Positions 27,016 through 36,434 of a DNA stretch of 64,000 nt are shown here, piece by piece (within the stretch, counting starts at the first letter, position 1; each line of letters starts with the position of its first letter). The stretch is taken from positions 23,007 to 87,006 of the forward strand of contig NZ_LNDJ01000063.1 in assembly GCF_001444505.1 (NCBI RefSeq). The letters run 5' to 3'. Source of the DNA: Psychrobacter piscatorii. GTDB taxonomy: Bacteria; Pseudomonadota; Gammaproteobacteria; Pseudomonadales; Moraxellaceae. Both the position numbers and the translations under genes were made by a program. Under the pieces are notes generated by a model. It made no database searches. It was not told the DNA's origin and saw only the letters and a list, made by a program, of their open reading frames with translations.

Positions 27016-27831
27016 ATGACTGCTTATTACAAATTTATTAAACGCGAACAGCCAGAAGACGGAGTTAGTCTGGCGCATTACCAGCCAACCAAGCATGCAC
27101 AAGGCGCTTGGAATGAGCACGAGCAGCATATGGCACCAGCGACAGGTCTTCTGACAGCTGAGATTAATAACTTTGCGCCACAAGCCAATACCCGTATTGC
27201 TCGTGTCAGTCTTGATATTTTAGGCCTGATACCGCTCGATGACTTTACCATTACTACTCGCTGCATCCGACCAGGTAAAACCATTGAATTGATTGAAGCG
27301 GTTATGAGTAGCCGTGGCCGTGATGCCATTATTGCAAGAGCATGGCGACTCATTACGCAAGATACCAGTGAGATTGCCGGACTTGAAGATCAACCAGCAA
27401 AATACAAACCTGAAGAGTTGCCCGTTTGGGAAGACATGAAAGGCTGGCCGGGCGGGTTTATTGAAAGTGTGCGTTTGGTGGCGACAGAGGATCGTCGTCC
27501 TGGTCGCGGTATGGTATGGATTACCAATGATGTTGATATGGTGGAAGGCGCGCCAACGGATGATTTAGTGCATCTATTAGGTATGGTCGATACGGCCAAT
27601 GGCGTGGTACCAAGATTGGGTCTTGGGTTGTCTAAGTTAGAGTGGATGTTTCCCAATACCGATTTGCAAATCCATATGCATCGCGCCCCCAAAGGTCGTT
27701 GGTTGGGTATTGAAGCCGTACAACAATATGGCGATGATGGTATTGGGTTGACCAGTGCAGTATTGCACGATATATACGGGCCGTTCGGTCGTAGCGAACA
27801 GATTCTCACCATTCGCCCGATGCCACGTTAA
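27016..27831 (+). CDS. Acyl-CoA thioesterase family protein (double hotdog)
   Basis: The 271-residue protein has the length and pattern of a double-hotdog thioesterase. The first half contains the TGLLTAEINNFAPQANTRIARVSLDILG segment, typical of TesB/4HBT_3-like enzymes. The second half contains LSKLEWMFPNTDLQIHMHRAPKGRWLGIEA. Such enzymes hydrolyse acyl-CoA esters; the chain length is unknown. No partner gene is adjacent. The start at 27016 is the first ATG and has a GAGA-rich leader. Confidence 0.8.
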   Translation: MTAYYKFIKREQPEDGVSLAHYQPTKHAQGAWNEHEQHMAPATGLLTAEINNFAPQANTRIARVSLDILGLIPLDDFTITTRCIRPGKTIELIEAVMSSRGRDAIIARAWRLITQDTSEIAGLEDQPAKYKPEELPVWEDMKGWPGGFIESVRLVATEDRRPGRGMVWITNDVDMVEGAPTDDLVHLLGMVDTANGVVPRLGLGLSKLEWMFPNTDLQIHMHRAPKGRWLGIEAVQQYGDDGIGLTSAVLHDIYGPFGRSEQILTIRPMPR

Positions 27832-27980
27832 AAGAGAAAGAATCAACTATCTAGTAATTTTGGAAAACGAAACGATATGTTGTAATCAATTAATTATACA
27901 AATATTGGAGAAATGGTTTTAATAGTAGCTAATAAGACGATATTGCCAACAAGGCGATATCAATCGACATAGAGGTTACG

Positions 27981-28055
27981 ATGAAAGCACATACCCAATT
28001 TTCAAAAAAACTGACGACTATTTGGGAGTTATTAATAGAGGTTTATTCAGAATAG
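27981..28055 (+). CDS. Possible 24-residue small protein
   Basis: An ATG with GAGG about 5 bases upstream opens a 24-codon frame starting MKAHTQFSKKLTTIW and ending in an acidic, hydrophobic helix-like tail (LLIEVYSE). It ends about 45 bases before a strong terminator, which would suit a short independent transcript. There is no homology evidence; it may be chance or part of the 3' leader of the thioesterase mRNA. Confidence 0.3.
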   Translation: MKAHTQFSKKLTTIWELLIEVYSE

Positions 28056-28098
28056 TGGTTAGCTTTTGTTCTTGCGCTAAAAAATGACTGATACCAGA

Positions 28099-28132
28099 AC
28101 ACCGCCTTGGTAAACAAGCGCGGTGTTTTTTA
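28099..28132 (+). terminator. Intrinsic terminator upstream of htpG
   Basis: ACACCGCCTTG / CAAGCGCGGTGT pairs as a long stem with one bulge and is followed by TTTTTTATT. It closes transcription coming from the thioesterase side. Confidence 0.85.
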
Positions 28133-28150
28133 TTGAATAAGACTTTTGAG

Positions 28151-28177
28151 CTTGAATTTTTTCTCAATGCCCCTATT
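28151..28177 (+). promoter_or_regulatory. Sigma-32 heat-shock promoter of htpG
   Basis: CTTGAAT (28151-28157), a 12-base spacer and CCCCTATT (28170-28177) match the RpoH consensus (CTTGAAA / CCCCATNT) closely. It lies about 115 bases upstream of the htpG start and just after a terminator. htpG is a classic RpoH-regulon gene. Confidence 0.8.
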
Positions 28178-28293
28178 AGTATAGACAGTTTAACGGTATC
28201 ACATACGGCAGGGTCTCTAACATTATGAGAGCGGCCTTAGTGAGTATATCGTTATCTGATAATAGGTCTTTCATAGAATTTAAAGGAGTTTTT

Positions 28294-30255
28294 ATGAGTG
28301 AAGCAACTCAAGCTGAAGGTCTGAATCCAGAATTAAAAAAACATACGTTTGAAGCGGAAGTGGCGCAGTTGCTGCATTTGGTCACGCATTCACTATATTC
28401 TAACGCTGATATTTTCGTTCGTGAGCTCGTCTCTAACGCGTCGGATGCTTGCGATAAGCTGCGCTTTGAAGCCACCAATGATGATAGCCTTTATGAAGAC
28501 GATGGCGAATTAAAAATCCGTATCGCCGTCGATGAAGACGCCAAAACTATTACCTTTACCGACAACGGTATTGGGATGAATGAAGCCGATGCCATCGAAA
28601 ACTTAGGTACCATCGCCAAATCAGGCACCAAAGCCTTTTTGGATAAATTGTCTGAATCACAAAAACAAGATGGTCAACTGATTGGTCAATTCGGTGTTGG
28701 TTTTTACTCAGGTTTTATCGTGGCTGACACCATCAGTGTTGAATCACGTAAAGCGGGTGAGCCTGCTGATAAAGGCGTGCGCTGGGTATCAGATGGTACT
28801 GGTAGCTTTACCGTTGAGCCTATTACCAAAGACACGCGCGGTACCGCGATCACTTTGCACCTAAAAGAAGAATATAGCGAGGGCGAAGATAACTACCTAG
28901 ACCGCAGCAAGATCAAGCGCTTGGTCAATAAATACTCTGACCATATCAGTCTGCCCATTCAGATGCGTAAAGAGATCTGGCAAGAAGATGTCGTCGATGA
29001 CGAAAATGATGACACGCCTACTGGTGGCGAGATGGTACTGACGGATGAGTGGGAAACCATCAATAAAGCCAGTGCGCTATGGACACGCTCAAGCTCTGAA
29101 ATCGAAGATGATGAGTATGTCGATTTTTATAAAAACATCACTTATGACATGGACGCGCCGCTTACGTGGACGCACAACCGTGTCGAGGGCCGCGTACAGT
29201 ATACCCAGCTACTATATATCCCTAAAAAAGCGCCAGTCGATCTATACACTCGTGAGCAACAGCATGGTCTAAAGCTATATGTGAAGCGCGTCTTTATCAT
29301 GGACGAAGCTGAGCAATTGCTACCGATGTATTTGCGTTTCGTGAAAGGTGTGATCGATTCAGCAGACTTGCCATTGAACGTGAGCCGTGAGCTCCTACAA
29401 GAGTCACGTGATGTAAAATCTATTCGTGATGGTAACGCCCGCCGTATCTTGACTTTGCTGGCCAGTCTTGCCAATAGCGAAGACAGTGACAAGCAAGAAA
29501 AATTTGCCCAGTTCTATGCAGAGTTTGGTGATGTCATCAAAGAGGGCTTGGGTGAGGACGCGGGTAATAAAGAACGTATTGCTAAGCTATTGCGTTATGC
29601 CACCAGCACGCAAGATGGCCTTGAGACCAGCTTTGAAGATTATAAAGGTCGTATGAAAGATGGCCAAAAAGCCATCTACTACCTCACCGCTGATAACCTA
29701 GCCGCTGCGAAAAACAGCCCGCAACTTGAGCTATTCAAGAAAAAAGGCATCGAGGTTATCTTGATGACCAGCCGTGTCGATGAATGGGCGATGAACTTCT
29801 TAACCTCATTTGACGAGACACCGCTACAGAACATCGCCAAAGGTGCCGTAGATCTAGGCGATTTGCAAGATGAAGCAGAAAAAGCCGAAGCAGAGAAAGC
29901 CGAAGAAACCTTAAAGCCTGTTGTTGATAAACTCAAAACTGCATTGGGCGAACGTGCTAAAGATGTCAAAGTCTCAACGCGTTTGGTTGATAGCCCTGCT
30001 TGCTTAGTCGTTGGTGAAGGTGAGCTATCACCGCAAATGATTCAGATGCTACAGCAAATGGGTCAGGATGTGCCAGCAAGTAAGCCAACACTAGAGGTCA
30101 ATCCTGATCATCCACTCATTAAGAAGCTTGAGAGCAGCGAGCAGTTTGATGATTTGGCGCAAGTCATTTTTGATCAAGCATTGTTAGCAGATGGCGGGCA
30201 GTTAGAGGATCCAGCCGCTTATCTAAAGCGCGTTAATGAGCTATTGATGAGATAA
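28294..30255 (+). CDS. htpG: Molecular chaperone HtpG (Hsp90)
   Basis: HtpG is the cytosolic Hsp90 that remodels client proteins with DnaK. The 653-residue protein has the GHKL ATPase motifs [20 protein letters not shown] and [11 protein letters not shown]. The middle domain carries the [15 protein letters not shown] segment, and a C-terminal dimerisation domain follows. The frame extends 23 codons upstream, but AAAGGAG (28282-28288) and the family N-terminus place the start at 28294. A sigma-32 promoter and a downstream terminator frame it as a single-gene heat-shock unit. It is about 25 residues longer than E. coli HtpG (624). Confidence 0.98.
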   Translation: MSEATQAEGLNPELKKHTFEAEVAQLLHLVTHSLYSNADIFVRELVSNASDACDKLRFEATNDDSLYEDDGELKIRIAVDEDAKTITFTDNGIGMNEADAIENLGTIAKSGTKAFLDKLSESQKQDGQLIGQFGVGFYSGFIVADTISVESRKAGEPADKGVRWVSDGTGSFTVEPITKDTRGTAITLHLKEEYSEGEDNYLDRSKIKRLVNKYSDHISLPIQMRKEIWQEDVVDDENDDTPTGGEMVLTDEWETINKASALWTRSSSEIEDDEYVDFYKNITYDMDAPLTWTHNRVEGRVQYTQLLYIPKKAPVDLYTREQQHGLKLYVKRVFIMDEAEQLLPMYLRFVKGVIDSADLPLNVSRELLQESRDVKSIRDGNARRILTLLASLANSEDSDKQEKFAQFYAEFGDVIKEGLGEDAGNKERIAKLLRYATSTQDGLETSFEDYKGRMKDGQKAIYYLTADNLAAAKNSPQLELFKKKGIEVILMTSRVDEWAMNFLTSFDETPLQNIAKGAVDLGDLQDEAEKAEAEKAEETLKPVVDKLKTALGERAKDVKVSTRLVDSPACLVVGEGELSPQMIQMLQQMGQDVPASKPTLEVNPDHPLIKKLESSEQFDDLAQVIFDQALLADGGQLEDPAAYLKRVNELLMR

Positions 30256-30572
30256 TGTCTGGTAATTGATGTAAAAGGAGGTCTTGTCTGCAAGGCCTCC
30301 TTTTTTATTGAGGTTTATGGTCATATATGGATGAATTTTACAAATCATCCTTATCCTCTTGACCGACAATCCGTTACAATCGCGATAGATTAGCGAGCTA
30401 AACTATTAGTTAATGCTAGTCATCTTCGATAAACATTCCATCGTGAATTCAATATAAATAGATGTCTGGAGCCGTGAAAAAATCGTAAGTCGATTACATC
30501 AAGCGGCGACGACATCATGATAGTTATCATTGGGTCATTTTATTTTTCTCGACTGGCTAGAGGTCTAAGTCT
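30256..30572 (+). other. Intergenic region htpG / C13 peptidase
   Basis: Besides the htpG terminator at its left end, these 317 bases show no gene. They should contain the promoter for the following membrane peptidase. AGAGG near 30560 is its likely ribosome binding site. Confidence 0.5.
30273..30307 (+). terminator. Intrinsic terminator after htpG
   Basis: AAAAGGAGGTCTTG / CAAGGCCTCCTTTT pairs around TCTG and is followed by TTTTATTG. Confidence 0.9.
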
Positions 30573-32054
30573 TTGTCACTTACGTCGTTAAAAACCGTAT
30601 CGCTCCAGCGTTTTTCGCTTAATTTCGCTGCCAATATTATCGCAACTTTGTGGATGTTGGTTGGTTCAACTCGGGCGTTTTCTTGGGTAAAGCCCACCTT
30701 TATACAGTTTGCTGTATTTGCCTTATTGGCACTTGGTAGTAACGTCCTATTTTCGTGGTTGGCGGCTGAAAGTGGTAGTATGTTCAATGAGCAAGGCTTG
30801 GTCAGTTATTTGATCTGGCCGATGATTATTTTATTAAGCGGTATTATCTTGGCACGGCGAGCCAGCAATCAGACACTGGTTTTTGTGCCCGTCGTTCTTT
30901 GGTTGGTTGCTGATACTTTATCCGCATTATTGCAGAGCTTGGTACAGTTTTTTGGTAGCTATGGCTGGTTACCTGAGTGGAGTTACTCGTTTTTACCCAT
31001 ACTATTTTTGGTATTGTTTTTATGGCAGACGCTTGCTTTGCTATGGATTTTTTCTCGTCGCCTGCGCATACCATGGTGGGAGCGAATTATTATCCTAGTT
31101 GGTGCTGTGGCTTTATTGACGATCTGGCAGCGTAATGTCGCTGATCAGCCTATTTTTAAGCAAATTCCAGTAGAGCCTGTGTTGGAAGAGGCGGCACTAT
31201 ATGAGCAGCCCCGTTTATTACAGCAAGCATTAAATAGTATAGACCCAAGTATTGATGGCAAAACCGACTGGTACTTTATGGGTGTGGCAGGGTTCTCTGG
31301 TCAAAACGTCTTTCGTTCTGAGATCAATAAAGTACGTGAGCTGTTTGATGTGCGTTTTGGGACCAGCGGGCACTCGTTGTCTTTGATTAACAATACGTAT
31401 AGCTGGATGGACGAGCCAATTGCGACCAAAACCAGCATCCTACGCGGCTTGAAAAAAATCGGTCAGCAGATGAATGCTGACGAAGATGTGTTGTTTTTGA
31501 CGTTGTCTTCACATGGTAACGAGGATATCGTTCAGTTAGCGAATCCGCCAATCACGATGGACAATCTAGATGCTGCATGGCTTCGTGAAGCACTGGATGC
31601 CTCGGGTATTCGCTGGCGCGTGATTGTGCTCTCGGCTTGTTACTCAGGCTCATTTATCGATGAGCTGGCTTCTCCAACCACGGTAGTGATTACGGCATCG
31701 GCTGCTGACAAGCCCTCATTTGGCTGCACCAATACCGCTGAGATGACGTATTTTGGTCAAGCATTTTTTGCTGAAAGCTTGAGAGGAAATACCAGTTTTG
31801 AGTCGGCTTTTAAGGATGCTCGTATACGTGTCAATGAGCGTGAGAGCGCAATGGGATTTGAGCCATCAGAGCCGCAGATGGTAATCGGCAGTTTGATGGA
31901 AACCGCCTTACCTGCATTTGAGCAAGTGCTGTTTGATAAAGCGCGACCTTCAGTTGCGAGTATTACGAATGATACTGCTTCTACGACCGTCAATGTTTTA
32001 CCTGAAACTACTGCTAATCTATCGGTAGGTGAAGTAGATGCAGCTGCCGAATAA
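30573..32054 (+). CDS. Membrane-anchored peptidase C13 (legumain-like) family protein
   Basis: This 493-residue protein has about five membrane segments in its first 190 residues (near 40-62, 75-95, 101-125, 138-160 and 170-186). A soluble domain follows with the His of LSSHGNED (H314) and the Cys of LSACYSGSF (C356). The His-Gly and Ala-Cys pairs are the catalytic dyad pattern of clan CD peptidases, here the C13 legumain family, known as a membrane-fused form in Acinetobacter and relatives. The substrate is unknown. A Thr/Val-rich tail ends the protein. The start is TTG with AGAGG upstream; no ATG is available before the first helix. Confidence 0.8.
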   Translation: MSLTSLKTVSLQRFSLNFAANIIATLWMLVGSTRAFSWVKPTFIQFAVFALLALGSNVLFSWLAAESGSMFNEQGLVSYLIWPMIILLSGIILARRASNQTLVFVPVVLWLVADTLSALLQSLVQFFGSYGWLPEWSYSFLPILFLVLFLWQTLALLWIFSRRLRIPWWERIIILVGAVALLTIWQRNVADQPIFKQIPVEPVLEEAALYEQPRLLQQALNSIDPSIDGKTDWYFMGVAGFSGQNVFRSEINKVRELFDVRFGTSGHSLSLINNTYSWMDEPIATKTSILRGLKKIGQQMNADEDVLFLTLSSHGNEDIVQLANPPITMDNLDAAWLREALDASGIRWRVIVLSACYSGSFIDELASPTTVVITASAADKPSFGCTNTAEMTYFGQAFFAESLRGNTSFESAFKDARIRVNERESAMGFEPSEPQMVIGSLMETALPAFEQVLFDKARPSVASITNDTASTTVNVLPETTANLSVGEVDAAAE

Positions 32055-32152
32055 ATATGAGAAATGATCTAGTAACTGGCAAATGCTAGTATCAAATAAC
32101 GAGCACTTATTAAACGCCATCGTTGGTTTTTTGAATAAAAAGGATATCACTC

Positions 32153-33043
32153 ATGCAGAATTCTTATAGTCATAGTTTGTCTAACCATAAACAGCTTACC
32201 CAAAAAAGTGTAAATCGCTGTTTTAATGGTGAGCAGCATTATTATAGTCACGAATCGACGTCTACCAAAACCTCTATGACGTTTAGTATTTATCTACCTG
32301 ATGAGGCCTTGGCTGGACGACGTTGTCCTGCGATATTATATCTATCGGGTCTGACCTGTAACGCGGACAATGTGACGCATAAAGGTCATTTTCAACAAAA
32401 ATGTAGCGAGCTTGGTATGATACTTATCGCACCTGATACTTCGCCTAGAAGTAGTGAAGACAGCGATGTACCAAATGATGAGCGCTATTTTGTTGGTCAA
32501 GGTGCAAGTTATTACGTAGATGCGACTCAAGCACCGTGGTCAGACAACTTCAATATGCAAAGTTACATCGTTGATGAGCTATATGACTTATTACGCTCAG
32601 AGTTTCCTATCGATAGCATTGGTATTACAGGGCACTCGATGGGTGGCCATGGCGCGTTATTGCTAGGATTCAAGTTCCCAAGTAAGTTTGTCAGCGTATC
32701 GGCGTTGTCGCCAGTATGTGCTGCCAGTGAGTCTGCATGGGGACAAGCCGCCTATACAGAGTACTTCGGTAATGATAAGTCTCTATGGGTACAAGCGGAC
32801 GCCTCACAGATGATAGAGAAAGTTGGTCAGCAGTATTCGAGCATTTTGGTTGATCAAGGCGCGGCTGATAATTTCTTAGCAGAAGGGCAACTACAAACCG
32901 CTAAACTACAAGACGCTTGTGCAAAAGCCGAACAGCCCTTAACATTACGCTATCAAGCGGGGCATGACCACAGCTATTATTTTATCCAAACGGTGATTAA
33001 TGATCATATCGAACATCATTGGCACATGGCTCAGATGAGCTAA
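32153..33043 (+). CDS. fghA: S-formylglutathione hydrolase FghA
   Basis: FghA hydrolyses S-formylglutathione to formate and glutathione in formaldehyde detoxification. The 296-residue alpha/beta hydrolase has the nucleophile in GHSMGGHG (S162), the likely acid D239 in DQGAADNFL and the base H273 in GHDHSYYFI, all family signatures. The usual partner, glutathione-dependent formaldehyde dehydrogenase (adhC/frmA), is not adjacent. An 18-residue N-terminal lead is longer than usual. AGGA lies before the ATG. Confidence 0.96.
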   Translation: MQNSYSHSLSNHKQLTQKSVNRCFNGEQHYYSHESTSTKTSMTFSIYLPDEALAGRRCPAILYLSGLTCNADNVTHKGHFQQKCSELGMILIAPDTSPRSSEDSDVPNDERYFVGQGASYYVDATQAPWSDNFNMQSYIVDELYDLLRSEFPIDSIGITGHSMGGHGALLLGFKFPSKFVSVSALSPVCAASESAWGQAAYTEYFGNDKSLWVQADASQMIEKVGQQYSSILVDQGAADNFLAEGQLQTAKLQDACAKAEQPLTLRYQAGHDHSYYFIQTVINDHIEHHWHMAQMS

Positions 33044-33107
33044 GAGGTCATTCAGATGACCGTGATACATTTTTTACTATTGCATTCATGTTTAAAAGGT
33101 AGTTTTT

Positions 33108-33554
33108 ATGGCAAGTTATCAAGTTTTGACAGCTTCCAATTCGAAGAATAAGTCAGCAGATACAAGCGCTACAAAAGCAACGATGCAAGCTGATATGGAT
33201 GCTGCTCTACAAAATAAACAACGTAGCAATAATTATAGTGATGAAGTGTCTCAAGCTAAGTCAGACGAGCTGATTGCAAAAACCGTCAACGATGCAGGTG
33301 AGAGAGTACTTGATGAGACGCAAATATCTCGCGTGATAGAGATGGCATGGGAAGACAGAACGCCATTCGGTGCGATAGAGCATAGCTATGGTCTCGATGA
33401 GACTGGAGTTATCAAACTTATGCGCCAAGAGCTAAAGCCATCATCTTTTCGTTTATGGCGCAAGCGAGTGAGTAATCGTGCTACCAAGCATGAGACAAAG
33501 CGCTCTTTCGAAGTTGGTCGTGCTTATTGTAAGACCCAATACAAGCAGCGCTAA
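33108..33554 (+). CDS. TIGR03643/DUF2805 family protein
   Basis: The C-terminal half has the family signature: MAWEDRTPFGAIEHSYGLDE, then VIKLMRQELKPSSFRLWRKRV. It looks like a helix-turn-helix-type small domain. The N-terminal ~65 residues are Ser/Ala/Asp-rich and unstructured, so the 148-residue protein is longer than typical members (about 80). The function of the family is unknown. It follows fghA with a 64-base gap on the same strand. Confidence 0.8.
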   Translation: MASYQVLTASNSKNKSADTSATKATMQADMDAALQNKQRSNNYSDEVSQAKSDELIAKTVNDAGERVLDETQISRVIEMAWEDRTPFGAIEHSYGLDETGVIKLMRQELKPSSFRLWRKRVSNRATKHETKRSFEVGRAYCKTQYKQR

Positions 33555-33667
33555 ACAACTAAGTATTTAGTATCAATATGTCAAAGGCTCGCAGCATATG
33601 TGAGCCGATTAGAATTTTCTTTTAATCTATCCATATCTTATATAAACATGAATTAGGTAGCCCAATT

Positions 33668-34357
33668 ATGAACAGTCCTGCTAGACCTTATCTTATTGCC
33701 CCATCGATACTCTCAGCTGACTTTGCGCGGTTGGGCGAAGAAGTTGAGAAGGTATTAGAGTCGGGTGCCGATGTGATTCATTTTGATGTCATGGACAATC
33801 ATTATGTTCCCAATTTGACATTTGGTAGCATGATTTGTAAGGCGCTGCGTGACTATGGGGTGGAGGCGCCAATCGATGTGCATCTGATGGTTTCCCCTGT
33901 TGATGGTATGATTGAGCAGTTTTTGGAAGCGGGGGCGAGTATCATCACCTTTCATCCAGAAGCCAGTCATCACGTTGATCGCTCTCTTCAGCTTATCAAA
34001 GATGGTGGGGCAGAGTGCGGTTTGGTACTCAATCCTGCCACATCATTACACCATCTAGATTGTGTGATGGATAAAGTGGATCAAATTTTATTGATGAGTG
34101 TTAACCCTGGTTTTGGTGGTCAGTCGTTTATCGATAACACATTAGACAAAATACGTCAGGTACGTCAGCGTATCATCACCAGTGGTCGAGATATCAGATT
34201 AGAAGTAGATGGCGGTGTCAAAGCCAGCAACATTCGTGCGATTGCTGAAGCAGGGGCTGACATGTTCGTCGCGGGTTCTGCGATATTCAACCAAAAAGAC
34301 TATAAAGCGGCTATTGATGAGATGCGCGCAGAGTTGTTATTAGCAAACAATAGCTAG
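33668..34357 (+). CDS. rpe: Ribulose-phosphate 3-epimerase
   Basis: Rpe interconverts ribulose 5-phosphate and xylulose 5-phosphate in the pentose phosphate pathway. The 229-residue TIM barrel shows [31 protein letters not shown] (metal-binding His and Asp), [10 protein letters not shown] and EVDGGVK (catalytic Asp). Length is normal (E. coli 225). A 10-bp-plus hairpin without a T-run follows at 34362-34398. Confidence 0.98.
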   Translation: MNSPARPYLIAPSILSADFARLGEEVEKVLESGADVIHFDVMDNHYVPNLTFGSMICKALRDYGVEAPIDVHLMVSPVDGMIEQFLEAGASIITFHPEASHHVDRSLQLIKDGGAECGLVLNPATSLHHLDCVMDKVDQILLMSVNPGFGGQSFIDNTLDKIRQVRQRIITSGRDIRLEVDGGVKASNIRAIAEAGADMFVAGSAIFNQKDYKAAIDEMRAELLLANNS

Positions 34358-34361
34358 CAAG

Positions 34362-34398
34362 TGTTGGATGGTTAATAAACGCTATTAGCCATCCAACA
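34362..34398. repeat. Hairpin downstream of rpe
   Basis: TGTTGGATGG-TTAATA pairs with TATTAG-CCATCCAACA (10 perfect pairs, then 5 more after one mismatch) around a short loop. There is no T-run, so it may stabilise mRNA ends rather than terminate. Confidence 0.55.
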
Positions 34399-34461
34399 AT
34401 ACTATTAAAATGTGCTGTATAACTTATGACTATATAACGGTCAGTCACGTAAAGGTGAAAT

Positions 34462-34857
34462 ATGGACACAAAAAATTCTACCAGTTCGGCAGAGCCTTCT
34501 GAGCAAGCAAACTCTCATGAAGTGTTGAATCAGCAGGCTAGGCAGTCAAGAAGTGAAACACCGCAACGTAGTTTGGTGCCCAAAGGCATTACCATTGGTA
34601 TGGCTATGTTTGCACTGGTACTGAGCTTGGCAGGTTATGGCTTTCGCTTGATGGTGGGTGATGATGTCGGAACAGTGCTGCGCCATGCTGCGGTCATTGT
34701 GCCTGCGTTCATGTTAGGTATTCCGCTGTTTTTTTGGGTGGGTTCTCGCATACTCAATAAAGTCAAAGGCCTGCATATCGAGAGTTGGAATGCCATTAGT
34801 TTGGGCTATTTGACCTCTTGTATATCGATGCTATGGCTGATGGGCACTTATAGTTAA
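34462..34857 (+). CDS. Small membrane protein, hypothetical
   Basis: I do not recognise this 131-residue protein. About 40 Ser/Gln-rich residues precede three hydrophobic helices (near 48-66, 72-92 and 110-127). It is likely an inner-membrane protein. Its ribosome binding site AGGTG is good. It lies between rpe and another small membrane gene on the same strand. Confidence 0.65.
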   Translation: MDTKNSTSSAEPSEQANSHEVLNQQARQSRSETPQRSLVPKGITIGMAMFALVLSLAGYGFRLMVGDDVGTVLRHAAVIVPAFMLGIPLFFWVGSRILNKVKGLHIESWNAISLGYLTSCISMLWLMGTYS

Positions 34858-34963
34858 AGGGTTTTGCCATAAGTATAGTGCTTTTTCATGCTTACATTGT
34901 GATGTGCTATTTTATACTTTTTAATCATTAAGCCATGTTCTATGTGCATGGCTGGAATTTTAT

Positions 34964-35275
34964 ATGCGAATTGTACCGGCCAGTATTGCCAAAATTATCT
35001 ATCCAAAAGATTTACCAAATGGCTTATTTACCAGCTTAATCATAGCTTGTCTTTTGATGGGGCTCGCTTCACTGCGCAACGGGACGGATTTACAGGGTTG
35101 GCTCAATGTAATTGAGAACTGGCTGCTGATGTTATTGATACTTCCGACTGCAACGGCGACTGTTGCCCTGCCTTTTAAATACCGCGATCCCACCCTTGAG
35201 CTAAAGCTGGTCTATTACCTTGGGATGTTCGTTGCTTTCTTATTTACGTTAGCGAAACTGCGCTATTGGCGCTAA
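34964..35275 (+). CDS. Small membrane protein, hypothetical
   Basis: This 103-residue protein has three hydrophobic segments (about 22-38, 47-66 and 83-99). Between the second and third lies a conserved-looking loop (LPFKYRDPTLELKLVYYLG). Not recognised. It has GGA before its ATG and lies 106 bases after the preceding small membrane gene. Confidence 0.6.
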   Translation: MRIVPASIAKIIYPKDLPNGLFTSLIIACLLMGLASLRNGTDLQGWLNVIENWLLMLLILPTATATVALPFKYRDPTLELKLVYYLGMFVAFLFTLAKLRYWR

Positions 35276-35493
35276 TGTGTCCTTATTGCAAGGCATCCAA
35301 GTTTTTTACAGTGAAGACTTATGTGATAGCCCTTGAATTCTAGTGTTAAAGCGTCCATTGTATGAGTAAGACAGATTTACCCGCGTTACTGTAAGATGAT
35401 AGATTTGCCGAATGCGTTTGTTTTCAATAAATAACGGCTTTGCAATCACTAGTTTCTCTACCAGTACTAAACGGGATAATAAGGAACATATTA

Positions 35494-35805
35494 ATGCCAT
35501 ATGATATCGATAATGATATAGAAGTAGACAACGAAAGTAGCGATCAGTTTGCAGGGTTTGCCAAAGAAACCACCTTAGAGTTAGTGGAAGCAGATGATGG
35601 TAGATTGTTGTTGCGTGATGCCGAGCAAGATGAGGTGCCACTGATGACGATTGATTTCTCTGACAAGCTCAAAGAGTTACTTGGCAGTGATACTCAAGTG
35701 ATTGGTCAGCATATGATTCATGCAGCCATACAAGTCATTATGCAAAAGCAAATGAGTAAGTGGCATGCGCATGTATATGATAAAGAACCAACGCACTACA
35801 GTTGA
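35494..35805 (+). CDS. Small acidic soluble protein, hypothetical
   Basis: The 103-residue protein is acidic (DNDIEVDNESSD at the start), with TTLELVEADDGRLLLRDAEQDE and a C-terminal helical part (HMIHAAIQVIMQKQMSKWHAHV). The frame runs 18 codons further upstream, but AAGGA at 35481-35485 supports the ATG at 35494. I do not recognise the family. A strong bidirectional terminator follows. Confidence 0.65.
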   Translation: MPYDIDNDIEVDNESSDQFAGFAKETTLELVEADDGRLLLRDAEQDEVPLMTIDFSDKLKELLGSDTQVIGQHMIHAAIQVIMQKQMSKWHAHVYDKEPTHYS

Positions 35806-35848
35806 TCTAGTTTACTAGTGAGCTGAAGATAGCTAAATATACAAGCAT

Positions 35849-35885
35849 AAAAAAAGGGTTTATCAATGGATAAACCCTTTTTTTG
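35849..35885. terminator. Bidirectional terminator between a hypothetical gene and rpmG
   Basis: AAAAAGGGTTTATC / GGATAAACCCTTTTT forms a long stem with a 3-base loop and T-runs on both strands. It serves the convergent genes on either side. Confidence 0.9.
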
Positions 35886-35914
35886 TTCAAATAATACCAT
35901 TTATAAAATGAAGA

Positions 35915-36070
35915 TTATTTGATTTTAGCTTCTTTAAAGATCACGTGCTGGCGTACTTTTGGATCAAACTTTTTGATTTCCATTTTGCCAGGCATAGTGC
36001 GCTTGTTTTTAGTAGTGGTGTAGTAATACCCAGTACCAGCTGTTGATACTAATTTAATTTTATCTCTCAT
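35915..36070 (-). CDS. rpmG: 50S ribosomal protein L33
   Basis: The 51-residue frame (ATG at 36070) begins [20 protein letters not shown] and continues [20 protein letters not shown], a typical L33 of the type without the zinc-binding cysteine pairs. It follows rpmB with a 127-base gap on the same strand, the conserved rpmBG unit. Confidence 0.97.
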   Translation of the reverse strand: MRDKIKLVSTAGTGYYYTTTKNKRTMPGKMEIKKFDPKVRQHVIFKEAKIK

Positions 36071-36197
36071 GATAGCTTTCCTGTAAATGAGGGGTCTTCA
36101 AACGATAGGTACGTGTCTCAAAGAGCAAGTTGCCACAGCTAATGTAGCAGAACAGCAGCTAAATAATGAGAGTCATCACTCAGCTGCTATTTTTAAC

Positions 36198-36434
36198 TTA
36201 AACTTTTTGACCTTGTGCGCGTAGATCCGCTAACACTTTATCGATACCAAGTTTGTCAATGATGCGCATACCTTTGGTAGACACACGTAGACGTACAAAG
36301 CGGTTTTCAGACTCTACCCAAAAACGATGGTTGTGAAGGTTTGGTAGAAAGCGACGACGGGTTTTGTTGTTTGCATGCGAAACATTATTACCCACCATAG
36401 GGCGCTTTCCAGTCACTTGGCAAACTCGAGACAT
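36198..36434 (-). CDS. rpmB: 50S ribosomal protein L28
   Basis: The 78-residue protein begins [20 protein letters not shown] and has [18 protein letters not shown], the L28 signature. Length equals E. coli L28 (78). First gene of rpmB-rpmG; the start at 36434 has AGGAG 5 bases upstream on the minus strand. Confidence 0.98.
   Translation of the reverse strand: MSRVCQVTGKRPMVGNNVSHANNKTRRRFLPNLHNHRFWVESENRFVRLRVSTKGMRIIDKLGIDKVLADLRAQGQKV

Larger units (their letters stand above)
27832..28293 (+). other. Region between the thioesterase gene and htpG
   Basis: The 462 bases contain a possible 24-codon small ORF (27981-28055), a good intrinsic terminator (28099-28132) and a clear sigma-32 promoter for htpG (28151-28177). 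Confidence 0.7.

Noticed and set aside
35332..35360. CTTGAAT followed by GTCCATTG as a third sigma-32 promoter before the gene at 35494
   Set aside because: The -35 heptamer matches but the -10 region lacks the CCCC run, so the match is too weak to list.
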